A stretch of 64,000 nt of DNA from Fodinibacter sp038330415 (GTDB taxonomy: Bacteria; Actinomycetota; Actinomycetes; Actinomycetales; Dermatophilaceae), in the NCBI GenBank assembly GCA_038330415.1, contig JBBQNZ010000001.1:44719-108718 (forward strand). The letters run 5' to 3'. This document shows, piece after piece, positions 37,854 through 49,224 of this stretch; position 1 is the stretch's first letter, and each line of letters opens with the position of its first letter. The notes below the pieces were generated by a model. That model had not been told where the DNA came from and ran no database searches. It was given only the letters and a program-made list of their open reading frames with translations. Position numbers and translations under genes: made by a program.

Positions 37854-38666
37854 GTGCCGACTCCCATCGACGACCCGGCGGACCCGCGGCTGACCGACTA
37901 CGTCGGGCTCACCGACGTGGCGCTGCGACGCCGCACGGAGCCGGAGCGGGGGTTGTACATCGCCGAGTCGGAGAAGGTGATCCGCCGGGCGCTGGCGGCC
38001 GGCCACCGGCCGCGGTCCTACCTGATGGCGGCGCGCTGGCTCACCGACCTCGCCGACCTCGTCGAGCGGGCGGAGGCTGACGGCATCCCGGTCTACGTCG
38101 GCGAGCACGACATCATCGAGTCGCTCACCGGCTACCACCTCCACCGGGGAGCCCTGGCAGCGATGCAACGGCCCTCCCTGCCGACCCTGGCGGCCGTGCT
38201 GGAGGGTGCCCGGCGCGTGCTCGTGCTCGAGGACGTCGTCGACCACACCAACGTCGGGGCGGTGTTCCGCAGCGCCGCGGCGCTCGGTGTGGATGCCGTG
38301 CTGGTCACCCCCCGCTGCGCCGACCCGCTCTACCGCCGCTCCATCCGGGTGTCGATGGGCGCGGTGTTCCAGGTGCCGTGGACGCGCATCGACCCCTGGC
38401 CCGGGGGAGTGGAGCGGCTGCACGAGCTCGGCTTCGTCGTGGCGGCGCTGGCCCTGGCGGACGACTCGGTCGGCCTGGACGCGCTGGCCGCCGACCCGCC
38501 GGAGCGGCTGGCGCTCGTGCTCGGCACCGAGGGGGACGGGCTGTCGCGGCGCACGCTCGCGGCCGTCGACCGCACGGTGCGGATCCCGATGGCCGGAGGA
38601 GTGGACTCGCTCAACGTGGCGGCTGCCGGTGCCGTGGCGGCCTGGGCACTGCGGGTGCGGGACTGA
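37854..38666 (+). CDS. SpoU/TrmH-family RNA 2'-O-methyltransferase
   Basis: SPOUT-class methyltransferase (270 aa) with the three SpoU motifs: TNVGAVFRSAAALGVDAVLV, LVLGTEGDGLS and VRIPMAGGVDSLNVAAA. An N-terminal substrate-binding extension (residues 1-110) is present, as in rRNA-modifying members. The target could be 23S rRNA or tRNA and cannot be told from sequence. The stop is followed 2 nt later by the next GTG, so the P-loop gene is probably co-transcribed. Confidence 0.88.
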   Translation: MPTPIDDPADPRLTDYVGLTDVALRRRTEPERGLYIAESEKVIRRALAAGHRPRSYLMAARWLTDLADLVERAEADGIPVYVGEHDIIESLTGYHLHRGALAAMQRPSLPTLAAVLEGARRVLVLEDVVDHTNVGAVFRSAAALGVDAVLVTPRCADPLYRRSIRVSMGAVFQVPWTRIDPWPGGVERLHELGFVVAALALADDSVGLDALAADPPERLALVLGTEGDGLSRRTLAAVDRTVRIPMAGGVDSLNVAAAGAVAAWALRVRD

Positions 38667-38668
38667 CC

Positions 38669-39220
38669 GTGCGGATCGTCGTCTCGGGCACCCACGCCAG
38701 CGGCAAGAGCACCCTTGTCTCCGACCTGGCCACCGTGCTCGGGTACCCCCAGCTGCCGGACCCCTACGAGCTGATCGACGACGACGTCGAGCCGGCCGGC
38801 GCGGAGTCGTTCGGTCAGCAGCTGGCGGTCGCGGCGGAGCGCCTCGTCGAGCTGCCCGCCGGTGCCGACGTCGTGGCCGAGCGCAGCCCGCTCGACCTTC
38901 TGGCCTACCTGGTGGCCCTGGCCCACCTCGGTCGACGCGCCCTCGGCTCCGACACTCTCGATCGCCTGCGCGCGGTCACCGCGGAGGCGATGGCCCACGT
39001 CGACCTGCTCGTGCTGCTCCCGCTCGAGTCGCCCGACGGCATCCGGGTGCCGGATGACGAGGACCCCGAGCTGCGCCAGGCGATGGACCGGCACCTGATC
39101 GAGCTCTGTGATGACGACGAGCTCGTCGGTGCGCTGGGCGAGGTGCTGGAGGTCGGCGGCTCGCCGCAGCAGCGCCTCGACCAGGTGCTCACCGCCGTCG
39201 CCCCCAGCGGAGCGGGCTGA
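38669..39220 (+). CDS. P-loop NTPase (AAA_28-like), function unknown
   Basis: A 183-aa protein opening with a kinase-like P-loop (VVSGTHASGKSTLVSDL). The middle contains ERSPLDLLAYLVAL, resembling nucleoside/deoxynucleoside kinase-like AAA proteins of the NadR type. No other domain is attached. GTG at 38669 lies 2 nt after the methyltransferase stop. A nucleotide or nicotinamide-riboside kinase role is possible but unproven. Confidence 0.72.
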   Translation: MRIVVSGTHASGKSTLVSDLATVLGYPQLPDPYELIDDDVEPAGAESFGQQLAVAAERLVELPAGADVVAERSPLDLLAYLVALAHLGRRALGSDTLDRLRAVTAEAMAHVDLLVLLPLESPDGIRVPDDEDPELRQAMDRHLIELCDDDELVGALGEVLEVGGSPQQRLDQVLTAVAPSGAG

Positions 39221-39368
39221 TACCGGCGCGATCTCTGGAGGACCTTGTGGCCACCGCGAGGCGTCGAGGGGTCGAGACATGCCCGGGATCGGCCACTTTC
39301 CTGGGCAGTTCATGACCGCTCGACCAGCGGCAGGCACTGTCACCCCACGTGGTCGTCCTGCTGGATCC

Positions 39369-39746
39369 CTAGCGGACCAGGCGGTCGATGAGCCGCTCGA
39401 CCTCGCCGGCCGGGTCGGCGACCGAGCCGCCGTGCACCGGCCCCGGCTGCAGCACGGTCGAGCGCGGGGCGCTGATCCAGCCGAACCGTTTGCCCTGCGT
39501 CGACAGGGTCGCGTCGACCTCGCTCGGGGGCCGCTCGCACATGGTGCAGACCGCCTCGAGCGCCGCGCGCAGGCCCTCGAGGTCGGCATCCGGCGCCACG
39601 GCCAGGATCCGCTCGTCCTCGAGGTGGTAGCCGCAGCGGAGCACCCCGGCCGACTGCGAGTGCACGACGACCCCGACGTTGAGGCACTCGCCCCGGTCGA
39701 CGCGCGGCACGTAGCGCAGCACGACGTACTGGTAGGGGTGGCTCAT
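39369..39746 (-). CDS. DUF3037 family protein
   Basis: A 125-aa protein of the DUF3037 family (YQYVVLRYVPRVDRGECLNV, then GVVVHSQ and RRFGW-like GKRFGWISAPRST). Function is unknown. ATG at 39746 overlaps the upstream HipA-like kinase gene by 4 nt, and this two-gene arrangement recurs in bacteria. It contains no transmembrane segment or catalytic motif that I recognise. Confidence 0.83.
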   Translation of the reverse strand: MSHPYQYVVLRYVPRVDRGECLNVGVVVHSQSAGVLRCGYHLEDERILAVAPDADLEGLRAALEAVCTMCERPPSEVDATLSTQGKRFGWISAPRSTVLQPGPVHGGSVADPAGEVERLIDRLVR

Positions 39747-40507
39747 GACGCACCGCCCGTCCAGGGGGCGGGGTTCGCCAGGCGCAGGGTGAGGTGCTCC
39801 ACGTAGGCGGCGCGGGCGGCATCCGGGTCGGGAAGGCTGGCGGTCGGCTCGAGCCACTCGTCGGGCACCAGCGCGACGACCTCCTCGATGACGTCGGCCG
39901 TGACGAGGGGGGCGAGGCGCTCGTGGGTCTGGGCGACCGGCTCCGCGACCGCCCCGAGCACGTGCCCGCTGGGGTCGAAGGGCTGGCCGACGAAGCGGTG
40001 CACGTCCGGTGGCCGGCTCGGCCAGGAGTGGTGGAACCACAGGGCGGCGCCGTGGTCGATGGCCCAGGTGCGGCCGTGCCACACCAGGAGGTTGGGGTTG
40101 GCCCAGGTGCGGTCGACGTTGGCGGTGTAGGCGTCGAGCCAGAGGATCGCGCCGGCGTCCTGCGCGGAGGGGGCACGCGATCCGTCGTAGCCGAATGACC
40201 CCGGCAGGAAGTCGACGCCCAGGTTGCGGCCGGGGCTGGCGTTGAGGAGGTCCTGCACCTCCTCGTCGGCCTCGTAGCGGGCGATCGCGCTCGGCAGGTC
40301 GACGACCGCCAGGCGCGGCGTGGGGATGTCGAGCCGCCGGGCCAGCTCGCCGACGAGTACCTCGGCCACCAGCACCTTGCGTCCCTGCCCCGCCCCGGTG
40401 AACTTCACGACGTACGTGCCGAGGTCGTCGGCCTCGACCAGCCCCGGCAGCGAGCCACCCTCGCGCAGGGGGAGGACGAATCGCGTCGCGGTCACGGTCT
40501 CGAGCAC
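39743..40507 (-). CDS. HipA-like kinase-fold protein (HipA_2 family)
   Basis: The 254-aa product has a kinase-like fold resembling HipA. An ATP-binding Lys segment is seen in TYVVKFTGAGQGRKVLVAE, a catalytic-loop motif in LDAYTANVDRTWANPNLL, and a metal-binding IDHGAALWFH. It lacks the N-terminal HipA region and a HipB antitoxin partner, so it is not a classical HipBA module. It is translationally coupled to DUF3037. Substrate and role are unknown. GTG 40507 has TAGCCT 7 nt upstream. Confidence 0.8.
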   Translation of the reverse strand: MLETVTATRFVLPLREGGSLPGLVEADDLGTYVVKFTGAGQGRKVLVAEVLVGELARRLDIPTPRLAVVDLPSAIARYEADEEVQDLLNASPGRNLGVDFLPGSFGYDGSRAPSAQDAGAILWLDAYTANVDRTWANPNLLVWHGRTWAIDHGAALWFHHSWPSRPPDVHRFVGQPFDPSGHVLGAVAEPVAQTHERLAPLVTADVIEEVVALVPDEWLEPTASLPDPDAARAAYVEHLTLRLANPAPWTGGAS

Positions 40508-40514
40508 GTCCGAC

Positions 40515-40538
40515 AGGCTACGGGAGTGCCAGTAGGGT
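40515..40538. promoter_or_regulatory. Divergent leaderless -10 elements, HipA-like gene / Ser-Thr kinase
   Basis: Leftward TAGCCT (complement of 40515-40520) is 7 nt before GTG 40507. Rightward TAGGGT (40533-40538) is 7 nt before ATG 40546. Confidence 0.5.
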
Positions 40539-40545
40539 TTCGGGG

Positions 40546-41796
40546 ATGAGCAGCGAGCAGCGACGACTGGCCGGGCGCTATGTCCTCGAGGCCCCCATCG
40601 GGCGCGGCGGCATGGGTGAGGTCTGGCGCGGCACCGACTCGGTGCTGGGCCGCGAGGTGGCGGTCAAGACCATCGACCTGCGCTCCCTGCGCGACGAGTC
40701 GGGCGCCGCCCGCTTCGAGCGCGAGGCGCGCGCGACCGCCGGCCTGAGCCACCCGAACGTCGTCACCGTGCACGACAGTGGGGTCGAGGGCGACACCGCC
40801 TACATCGTCATGGAGCTGCTGCCCGGGCCCAGCCTCGCCGAAGAGCTCGCCGACGGCCCGCTGCCCGTCGACGAGGTCGTCGAGGTCGGCCGGCAGGTGG
40901 CCTCCGCACTCGACGCCGCCCACGCCCGCGGGCTCGTGCACCGCGACATCAAGCCGGGCAACATCGCCTATGCCGCCGACGGTCGCATCCGGGTGCTCGA
41001 CTTCGGCATCACCCAGCTGACCGAGCCGACCGGCTCCCAGGCGCTCACCGCCACGCACACCGTCATGGGCACCGCCGAGTACCTCGCCCCCGAGCAGGCC
41101 ATGGGGGGCCGGGTCGACGGTCGCGCCGACCTCTACGCCCTGGGCTGCGTGCTCTTCGCCCTGCTCGCCGGTCAGCCACCGTTCAAGAGCGCCACGCCGG
41201 TGGCCACGATGATGATGCACGCCAACGACCCGGTGCCCGACGTTCAGGCACTGCGCCCCGACACCCCCGACTGGCTGGCCGACCTCGTGCACGGCCTGCT
41301 CGCCAAGAATCCCGACGACCGGCCCGCCGGAGCGGCGACCGTGGCGGCCGCCCTGGCAGCCCGCGAGTCCCTCGGCGGCGCGACCACGACGCTGCTGCCG
41401 GCCGCCGGGGCCGCCACCACCCAGCGGCTGGATGCCGTGTCGCCGCCACCCGTGGTGCCACCGCTGCCGCCGAGCGCGCCCGAGCGCCGGGGCGTGTCGC
41501 CGTGGGTCTGGCTGCTGGCCGTCGTGGCCGCGGCGGCGGTCGCCGTACTGCTGTGGAACGTGCTGAGCACCAACGGCACCGACCCGGTGACCACCCCGAG
41601 CCCGACCCCCACGACCTCCCAGCCTTCGCAGACGACAGAGGCGCCGCCGACGACGGAGGCGCCGACGTCCACCCCGACGCCCACCCCGACCGACACGCCC
41701 ACCCCGACCGACACGCCGACGGACACGCCCACCCCGACGGACACGCCGACCGCCACGGCGACGGACACGGCGACTGCGGCGCCGACGACCCCGTAA
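40546..41796 (+). CDS. Transmembrane serine/threonine protein kinase (PknB-like, no PASTA)
   Basis: The 416-aa Hanks-type kinase has a cytoplasmic domain with GRGGMGEVW, AVKTID, catalytic H132-R-D134-IKPGN, D152-F-G and GTAEYLAPEQ. A transmembrane helix (about 321-343) and a short extracellular tail follow. The tail is made of Thr/Pro/Asp repeats (TPTPTDTPTPTDTP-like), probably a disordered or O-glycosylated stalk, and there is no ligand-binding PASTA repeat. It is not next to division genes, so it is not the canonical PknA/PknB. Its target is unknown. The following pullulanase gene has a separate promoter. Confidence 0.9.
   Translation: MSSEQRRLAGRYVLEAPIGRGGMGEVWRGTDSVLGREVAVKTIDLRSLRDESGAARFEREARATAGLSHPNVVTVHDSGVEGDTAYIVMELLPGPSLAEELADGPLPVDEVVEVGRQVASALDAAHARGLVHRDIKPGNIAYAADGRIRVLDFGITQLTEPTGSQALTATHTVMGTAEYLAPEQAMGGRVDGRADLYALGCVLFALLAGQPPFKSATPVATMMMHANDPVPDVQALRPDTPDWLADLVHGLLAKNPDDRPAGAATVAAALAARESLGGATTTLLPAAGAATTQRLDAVSPPPVVPPLPPSAPERRGVSPWVWLLAVVAAAAVAVLLWNVLSTNGTDPVTTPSPTPTTSQPSQTTEAPPTTEAPTSTPTPTPTDTPTPTDTPTDTPTPTDTPTATATDTATAAPTTP
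41676..41790 (+). repeat. Low-complexity repeat encoding the Thr/Pro/Asp tail of the kinase
   Basis: Short, imperfect units of the type GACACGCCNACCCCGAC recur within the 3' end of the kinase gene and encode TDTPTP modules. Such stretches are prone to length variation by slippage. Confidence 0.65.
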
Positions 41797-41887
41797 CGCG
41801 GGCGCAGCCCCGGCCGACGACCTCGACCAGAAGCAGGACGCCGAACCGTTGGCGGGCACGCCACAGCCCATGGCCGAGTCGCACCGT

Positions 41888-41916
41888 TTGACACCGGGTC
41901 GACCCTCCACCACAGT
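41888..41916 (+). promoter_or_regulatory. Candidate promoter of the pullulanase gene
   Basis: A perfect -35 TTGACA (41888-41893) is followed after 17 nt by CACAGT (41911-41916) as a weak -10. The leader to ATG 41961 would be about 38 nt and holds GAGGGG as ribosome-binding site. It is one of the few -35 consensus matches in the window. Confidence 0.4.
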
Positions 41917-41960
41917 CTGGCGCAGGGAACAGCACGGGTGCTGGTCGAGGGGTGGGGCAG

Positions 41961-45041
<3,081 letters not shown>

Positions 45042-45057
45042 GTCACCGAGCCCCTGT

Positions 45058-48000
45058 TCAGAGCGGGGTGCTGCCCGAGGTGCCGACGAGCTGCTCGGCG
45101 AACTCGCTGCCGGACAGCCGATCGACCTCGGCGCGGGCCGCCTCGACCCGGTCGGGCATGCCCAGCCGGGCGCTCGGCTCCTCGTTGCCCGGGGTGGACA
45201 CGAACTTCTCGATCGCCGCGAGGCCGGCGGCGGCCCGGCCGCTCGCGGCGGCCTGCTTGGCCGCCAGCCGCTCGGCATACCAGCTCGAGGCCAGCACCGA
45301 CTCGCGGGTGAACAGGGAGCGGAACTCCGGTGACTCCAGCTGCCAGCCCTCCGACGTCGAGCCGTCGGCCATGATCTCGAGCAGGGCGCGCAGCGGCGGG
45401 ATCGCCAACGAGATGGTGCCGTCCTTGACGTAGGCCCGGGCCACCCGCTCGTGGGTCATGGCGATGGTCGCGACCGACTCGGCGAAGACGGCGACGTCCT
45501 GCAGCTCGGGGCGCAGCATCTCCGGCGTGAAGACGACGTCGGGGTGCAGGAAGATCCGGCCGAAGTACTTGGTCGCCATCCGCTCGGTCATCCGGTAGCC
45601 CAGCCGGCTGGCGGGTACCCGCTGGCCCTGGTGCTCGACGTCGGCGATCTTCTCCAGCGCGCCCTCGGCGATCAGGTTGCGGGCGTTGCGCTCCTGCGGC
45701 GTCATCCGCGCGAACAGCTCGGGCACGAGCAGCGAGAAGTCGTGGTCGACCCGCACGTCCGGGCCGACGTAGCCCGCGGCCGACAGCCAGCCGTCGTGCC
45801 CGGTGAGCACGTAGGACAGCAGGTTGGCGTTGAGGTCGATGATCGCCGGCATCGCGTTGAAAGGGCCCTTGGTGAGGGCGCCCTCGGAGCCCGCGCCCGT
45901 CGTCGACGGCGACTTGCCGGTCATCGACGAGATGAACTCCATGAACAGCTCGGGCACCTCCATGAAGTGCAGCGGGCCGTACGAGCACAACGCCGGCACG
46001 GCACCCTCCGGCGGGTTGTTGCGCCGCCCGGCGGCCACGACGTCGACCGGCCGGGGGAGGGGGGCACCGGCCGGCACCCGCCGCACGAGGCGCTCGGACA
46101 GCTCGGCCACCGCGGTCGCCTCGGCGTCGGTGCGGTCGGGCCGCTGCTGGAGGTAGCGCGGGTTCTTCGACGGCGCACCGTCGACCAGCCTCGGGTTGGC
46201 CGAGCTCACGACGTAGTCCGGCCCGTCACCCGTGGGGGTGTCGGCGAACGTGCTGAGCAGGTGCGCCATCGGGGGGCTGAACGCCGTGAACGACACGGCC
46301 TCGTCGCGCATCGCGACGGCATCCGCGCGGGTCAGCGGCTCGAAGTTGGACAGAAAGGTCCCAGGCGTGGCGATGTCGCGCTCGGCCACCGTGTCGTAGC
46401 CGCGGTGGATCGCGTCGTCGGGGCGCTGGAAGAGCAGGTCCTCGCAGTTCTCGACGAGCTTGTAGGACCGGTCGGGGTCGAGCCCGAGCAGGCCGCCGGG
46501 CACGACGGTGGATGCCGTGATGTCGTCCTGGGTCTGCACCTTCACCGCGGGCGAGAAGTCGTGTCGCAGGCTGAACAGCCGCCACGAGCCGTCGACGTTG
46601 TAGCCGACGCGCAGCATGTTGAGGGTGATCTTGGTGCCGTCGAGGTGCAGTGAGTTGCCCTGCCTGCCGTCGATCTCGGCGACGCTGAAGTGGCTGCGCC
46701 AGTCGTCGCCCCACTCCGGGCGGTAGGAGCGCTTGACGACGTAGACGAGCTCCTTGACATAGGGCGGGATGCGCGAGAGCCAGGCGTCGTATTCGGCCGT
46801 GTACTCCGAGCGCGACGGGGTGAGCAGCTTGATGACCGACCCCACCGAGCGGTCGGGCGAGAGGATCGGGCGGGTGTCGGTGCCGTGCCGGGCGGGGTCG
46901 AGGAAGCGCCGGGAGTAGTCGCGGTCGAGAATCGCCGTGACCGCGTCCATGTCGGTCTCGAAGCTCGCCGTGAACGCCGAGCCGACGATGAACGCGTCGG
47001 TGATCGCCTTGGAGATCTCGGACTTCCCGCCACCGGACACGGTGGCAGGCTTGTGGCACGACGTGGCGTTGGGGACGGTGCCGACCAGGGTCCAGGTGCT
47101 CGGGTCGTGGGGCTGCTGGGCGACGGTGACGCGGTAGCCGTTCGGGCTCAGGTAGGCCTTGTCCGCGCGCAGCGGCACCGAGCCGGTGCCGCCGTCGGGG
47201 CCCGTCCAGGTGACGGTCATGTCGCGCATCGAGTAGTGGGCGCCACCGGGCACCAGCACGATGTGGGGCTGCTCGCGGTCGTCGGCGTGGCCGGCCGGCT
47301 GCGGCGCGAAGCGCCCGGGGTCGCGCTCGAGCACCTCCGCCAGGGTGTAGCCGTCGACGGACGACCTCTCGTCGTACTCCTGGCCGAGGTTGTAGCTGGC
47401 GAACACCAGCGCGCCGCCGGAGTGCTCCTCTTCGGCATTGCCGAACAGGTTGGCGGAGTAGGAGATCTGCGTCTTGACCTCCTTCTTGCAGTAGCCGAAG
47501 TAGGTGTCGGCGATGACCGTGACGATGACGCCGCGCGCGTCGCGGGCGCACACCTTGAAGGCCTTGCCGCCGTTGTAGAGCTCGTCCTCGTTGTCCCAGC
47601 ACATGCCGTCGCGCTGCTGGCGCTCGGTGGCCTCGCCGACGTGGGGAAGCCCGACCTGCTTCTTGGTCACCCGGGTGAGGTGCGGCGCGAGGATGACGCA
47701 GCCGGTGTGCCCGGTCCAGGTCTCCGGGGCCAAGGACGCGTCGTTCTCGGGGAGGTAGGGGTCGCCGCCGTTGCCGAAGATGCCCTCGACGAAGTCGAGG
47801 TTGGCGACGGTGCCGCCGGGCACGATGAAGCGGGTCTCCATCCGCTTCTCTCGCACCGATCCCGGCACCTCGGGGGAGACCAGCGGGCGCAGGTGCAGCG
47901 AGACGAAGCAGGCGGCCGGGGTGGCCTCGTTGGCCGTGTAGGGCAGCACCATGTCGGTCTGCGGCGGCTCGAAGGCCAGCGCCAGCAGGCGGGCGAAGGT

Positions 48001-48468
48001 TGCCGCGGGCACGGCCAGCTTGTCGTCGGGGATGGGCAGCCCGCCCTCGGCGATGTGGAAGACGCCGGCCGTGGTGCGCCGGTCGTTCGCCGGGTTGTGC
48101 AGCACGCCGTTGACGAGGCGGTAGCTGCTCAGCAGCGGCGAGGTGAACTCGTCGCCGTCGAATGGCAGGGACAGCTCGCGCGCCAGGCCCGGCTCGTCGA
48201 GCACCAGGGTCCGGCGGGGCAGCTGCGGCTGCACCCCGGTGTCGCCGAGGTAGTCGTCGAGGAATGCCTGGATGCGGTGGTCCGCCGCGCACAGCCGGTC
48301 GGAGAGGCGTCTGCTCAGCTCACGCTGACGGGCGAGGATCGGCCGGGCCAGCTTGGCGGCTTCGGTGTCCTCGTACCCCTTCGGCAGGGGCAGGCCCAAC
48401 TGGGCCAGTCGGAGGTTGATGGCAGCGTTCTGCGTGTGGGGCACGAGTTGATTGTCGTCCTCGTGCAT
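45058..48468 (-). CDS. Large PEPCK-like protein, probably PPi-dependent PEP carboxykinase
   Basis: A 1136-aa soluble protein without signal peptide or membrane helices. Size and conserved blocks recall the PPi-type phosphoenolpyruvate carboxykinase described from Propionibacterium and Entamoeba, which interconverts oxaloacetate and PEP using pyrophosphate/phosphate. Notable segments are TGHTGCVILAPHLTR (near 250), WDNEDELYNGGKAFKVCARD, YFGYCKKEVKTQISYSANLF and a possible phosphate loop SGGGKSEISK (near 480). I identify it from memory of family length and motifs, so function is provisional. ATG 48468 is the first start compatible with these blocks. It converges with the pullulanase gene 16 nt away. 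Confidence 0.6.
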   Translation of the reverse strand: MHEDDNQLVPHTQNAAINLRLAQLGLPLPKGYEDTEAAKLARPILARQRELSRRLSDRLCAADHRIQAFLDDYLGDTGVQPQLPRRTLVLDEPGLARELSLPFDGDEFTSPLLSSYRLVNGVLHNPANDRRTTAGVFHIAEGGLPIPDDKLAVPAATFARLLALAFEPPQTDMVLPYTANEATPAACFVSLHLRPLVSPEVPGSVREKRMETRFIVPGGTVANLDFVEGIFGNGGDPYLPENDASLAPETWTGHTGCVILAPHLTRVTKKQVGLPHVGEATERQQRDGMCWDNEDELYNGGKAFKVCARDARGVIVTVIADTYFGYCKKEVKTQISYSANLFGNAEEEHSGGALVFASYNLGQEYDERSSVDGYTLAEVLERDPGRFAPQPAGHADDREQPHIVLVPGGAHYSMRDMTVTWTGPDGGTGSVPLRADKAYLSPNGYRVTVAQQPHDPSTWTLVGTVPNATSCHKPATVSGGGKSEISKAITDAFIVGSAFTASFETDMDAVTAILDRDYSRRFLDPARHGTDTRPILSPDRSVGSVIKLLTPSRSEYTAEYDAWLSRIPPYVKELVYVVKRSYRPEWGDDWRSHFSVAEIDGRQGNSLHLDGTKITLNMLRVGYNVDGSWRLFSLRHDFSPAVKVQTQDDITASTVVPGGLLGLDPDRSYKLVENCEDLLFQRPDDAIHRGYDTVAERDIATPGTFLSNFEPLTRADAVAMRDEAVSFTAFSPPMAHLLSTFADTPTGDGPDYVVSSANPRLVDGAPSKNPRYLQQRPDRTDAEATAVAELSERLVRRVPAGAPLPRPVDVVAAGRRNNPPEGAVPALCSYGPLHFMEVPELFMEFISSMTGKSPSTTGAGSEGALTKGPFNAMPAIIDLNANLLSYVLTGHDGWLSAAGYVGPDVRVDHDFSLLVPELFARMTPQERNARNLIAEGALEKIADVEHQGQRVPASRLGYRMTERMATKYFGRIFLHPDVVFTPEMLRPELQDVAVFAESVATIAMTHERVARAYVKDGTISLAIPPLRALLEIMADGSTSEGWQLESPEFRSLFTRESVLASSWYAERLAAKQAAASGRAAAGLAAIEKFVSTPGNEEPSARLGMPDRVEAARAEVDRLSGSEFAEQLVGTSGSTPL

Positions 48469-48531
48469 CGGCCGCCGCCACCGAGGTCCGGAAACGGGCA
48501 CGACCGTGCGGTGCCGGAGAGGACGGGCGGC

Positions 48532-48567
48532 GCCCCGCTTCGCCCCGTTGCGGGTACGAAGCGGGGC
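48532..48567 (-). terminator. Hairpin terminator upstream of the PEPCK-like gene
   Basis: An 11-bp perfect stem, GCCCCGCTTCG (48532-48542) with CGAAGCGGGGC (48557-48567), encloses a loop that has its own CCCG/CGGG stem. It lies just after the end of the gene remnant on the minus strand and could end transcripts coming from it. No U-tract is present. Confidence 0.45.
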
Positions 48568-48578
48568 CCGCTCACCGC

Positions 48579-48840
48579 TCAGGAGGTGCTTCCGCCCATG
48601 TGGTAGGTGCCGTTGTAGTGGGTGGAGTTCTGGATGGCCAGCGTGGCCGTGGAGCACAGCTGCTTGCCGGCGATGCTGTTGCAGCCGCGGAAGTAGCCTT
48701 CCGTCAGGTCTTGGTCCCGCCCCGGTAGTGGCCGTTGTAGGGGTACCAGGTCTCGCCCCAGTCCTGCCGGCCCTTCCACTGCCAGCCGCCGAGGCCGCCG
48801 TACGCCGTGACCTCGGCGTGTGCGCTTGATCCAGCGGGGG
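48579..48840 (-). pseudogene. Frameshifted remnant of a secreted-protein-like gene
   Basis: Two minus-strand reading frames that look like consecutive parts of one protein are offset by a single indel near 48705. The first gives GLGGWQWKGRQDWGETWYP then YNGHYRGGTKT and a stop. The second gives DLTEGYFRGCNSIAGKQLCS, then ATLAIQNSTHYNGTYHMGG and stops at 48579. Composition is rich in Trp, Tyr, Gly and Asn, with two Cys, unlike GC-shadow frames here. No start or signal peptide can be recognised upstream. Parent family unknown. A sequencing error in an intact small gene is the alternative. Confidence 0.45.
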
Positions 48841-48998
48841 AAACGTGGCGTCGGAACGCGCAGGCCGCCCACCGAGGGGAGAACGCCTGTGGACAACGGC
48901 GCCGGGTCGAGGGCTGCGCGCACCAGGGGCGGTGCCCAAGCCGCACCCTGATGGGTTGCCGTGCTCCGCTGCAGGCTTGTGACCTGCTGGTATTCGAG

Positions 48999-49083
48999 TG
49001 TCCGAGGGGGGACTTGAACCCCCATGCCCAATAAGGGCACTAGCACCTCAAGCTAGCGCGTCTGCCAATTCCGCCACCCGGAC
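48999..49083 (-). tRNA. tRNA-Leu (anticodon GAG)
   Basis: The 85-nt minus-strand sequence folds as a class II tRNA. The acceptor is GTCCGGG paired with CTCGGAC (one G-T pair), and the anticodon stem CTAGC/GCTAG has loop TTGAGGT, giving GAG. A variable arm (GCCC...GGGC) and the T-arm GGGGG-TTCAAGT-CCCCC are present. The discriminator base is A. CCA is not encoded. TATCGT (complement of 49129-49134) about 46 nt upstream is a possible -10. Confidence 0.95.
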
Positions 49084-49209
49084 GAGTGGTGCACGAGCGG
49101 CCTTGGGGAGGCCGTCCTGCGACCGGGAACGATACACGCTCGGCGGCTCGGAACCGAAATCGCGCAGGTCGCCGCGCCCGGCCCGTTGACCGCGGCGCCT
49201 CGCCCTCCC

Positions 49210-49215
49210 TAGGTT
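49210..49215 (+). promoter_or_regulatory. Leaderless-type -10 element (TAGGTT)
   Basis: TAGGTT ends 9 nt before ATG 49225 of the FGGY kinase gene. Confidence 0.4.
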
Positions 49216-49224
49216 GCGGAGCAC

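Noticed and set aside
39221..39368. Gene or regulatory element in the 148-nt convergent gap
   Set aside because: I see no motif, hairpin with a T-tract or coding signal in it.
39743..40507. Classical HipBA toxin-antitoxin module
   Set aside because: No HipB-like DNA-binding partner is adjacent, and the protein is much shorter than HipA. The partner is DUF3037 instead.
41797..41960. Extra gene between the kinase and the pullulanase
   Set aside because: Open frames cross this region, but none starts or ends here with support. It holds a TTGACA promoter and a ribosome-binding site.
48947..49224. Integration site (att) at tRNA-Leu
   Set aside because: No repeated tRNA 3' end and no integrase are visible on either side within the window.
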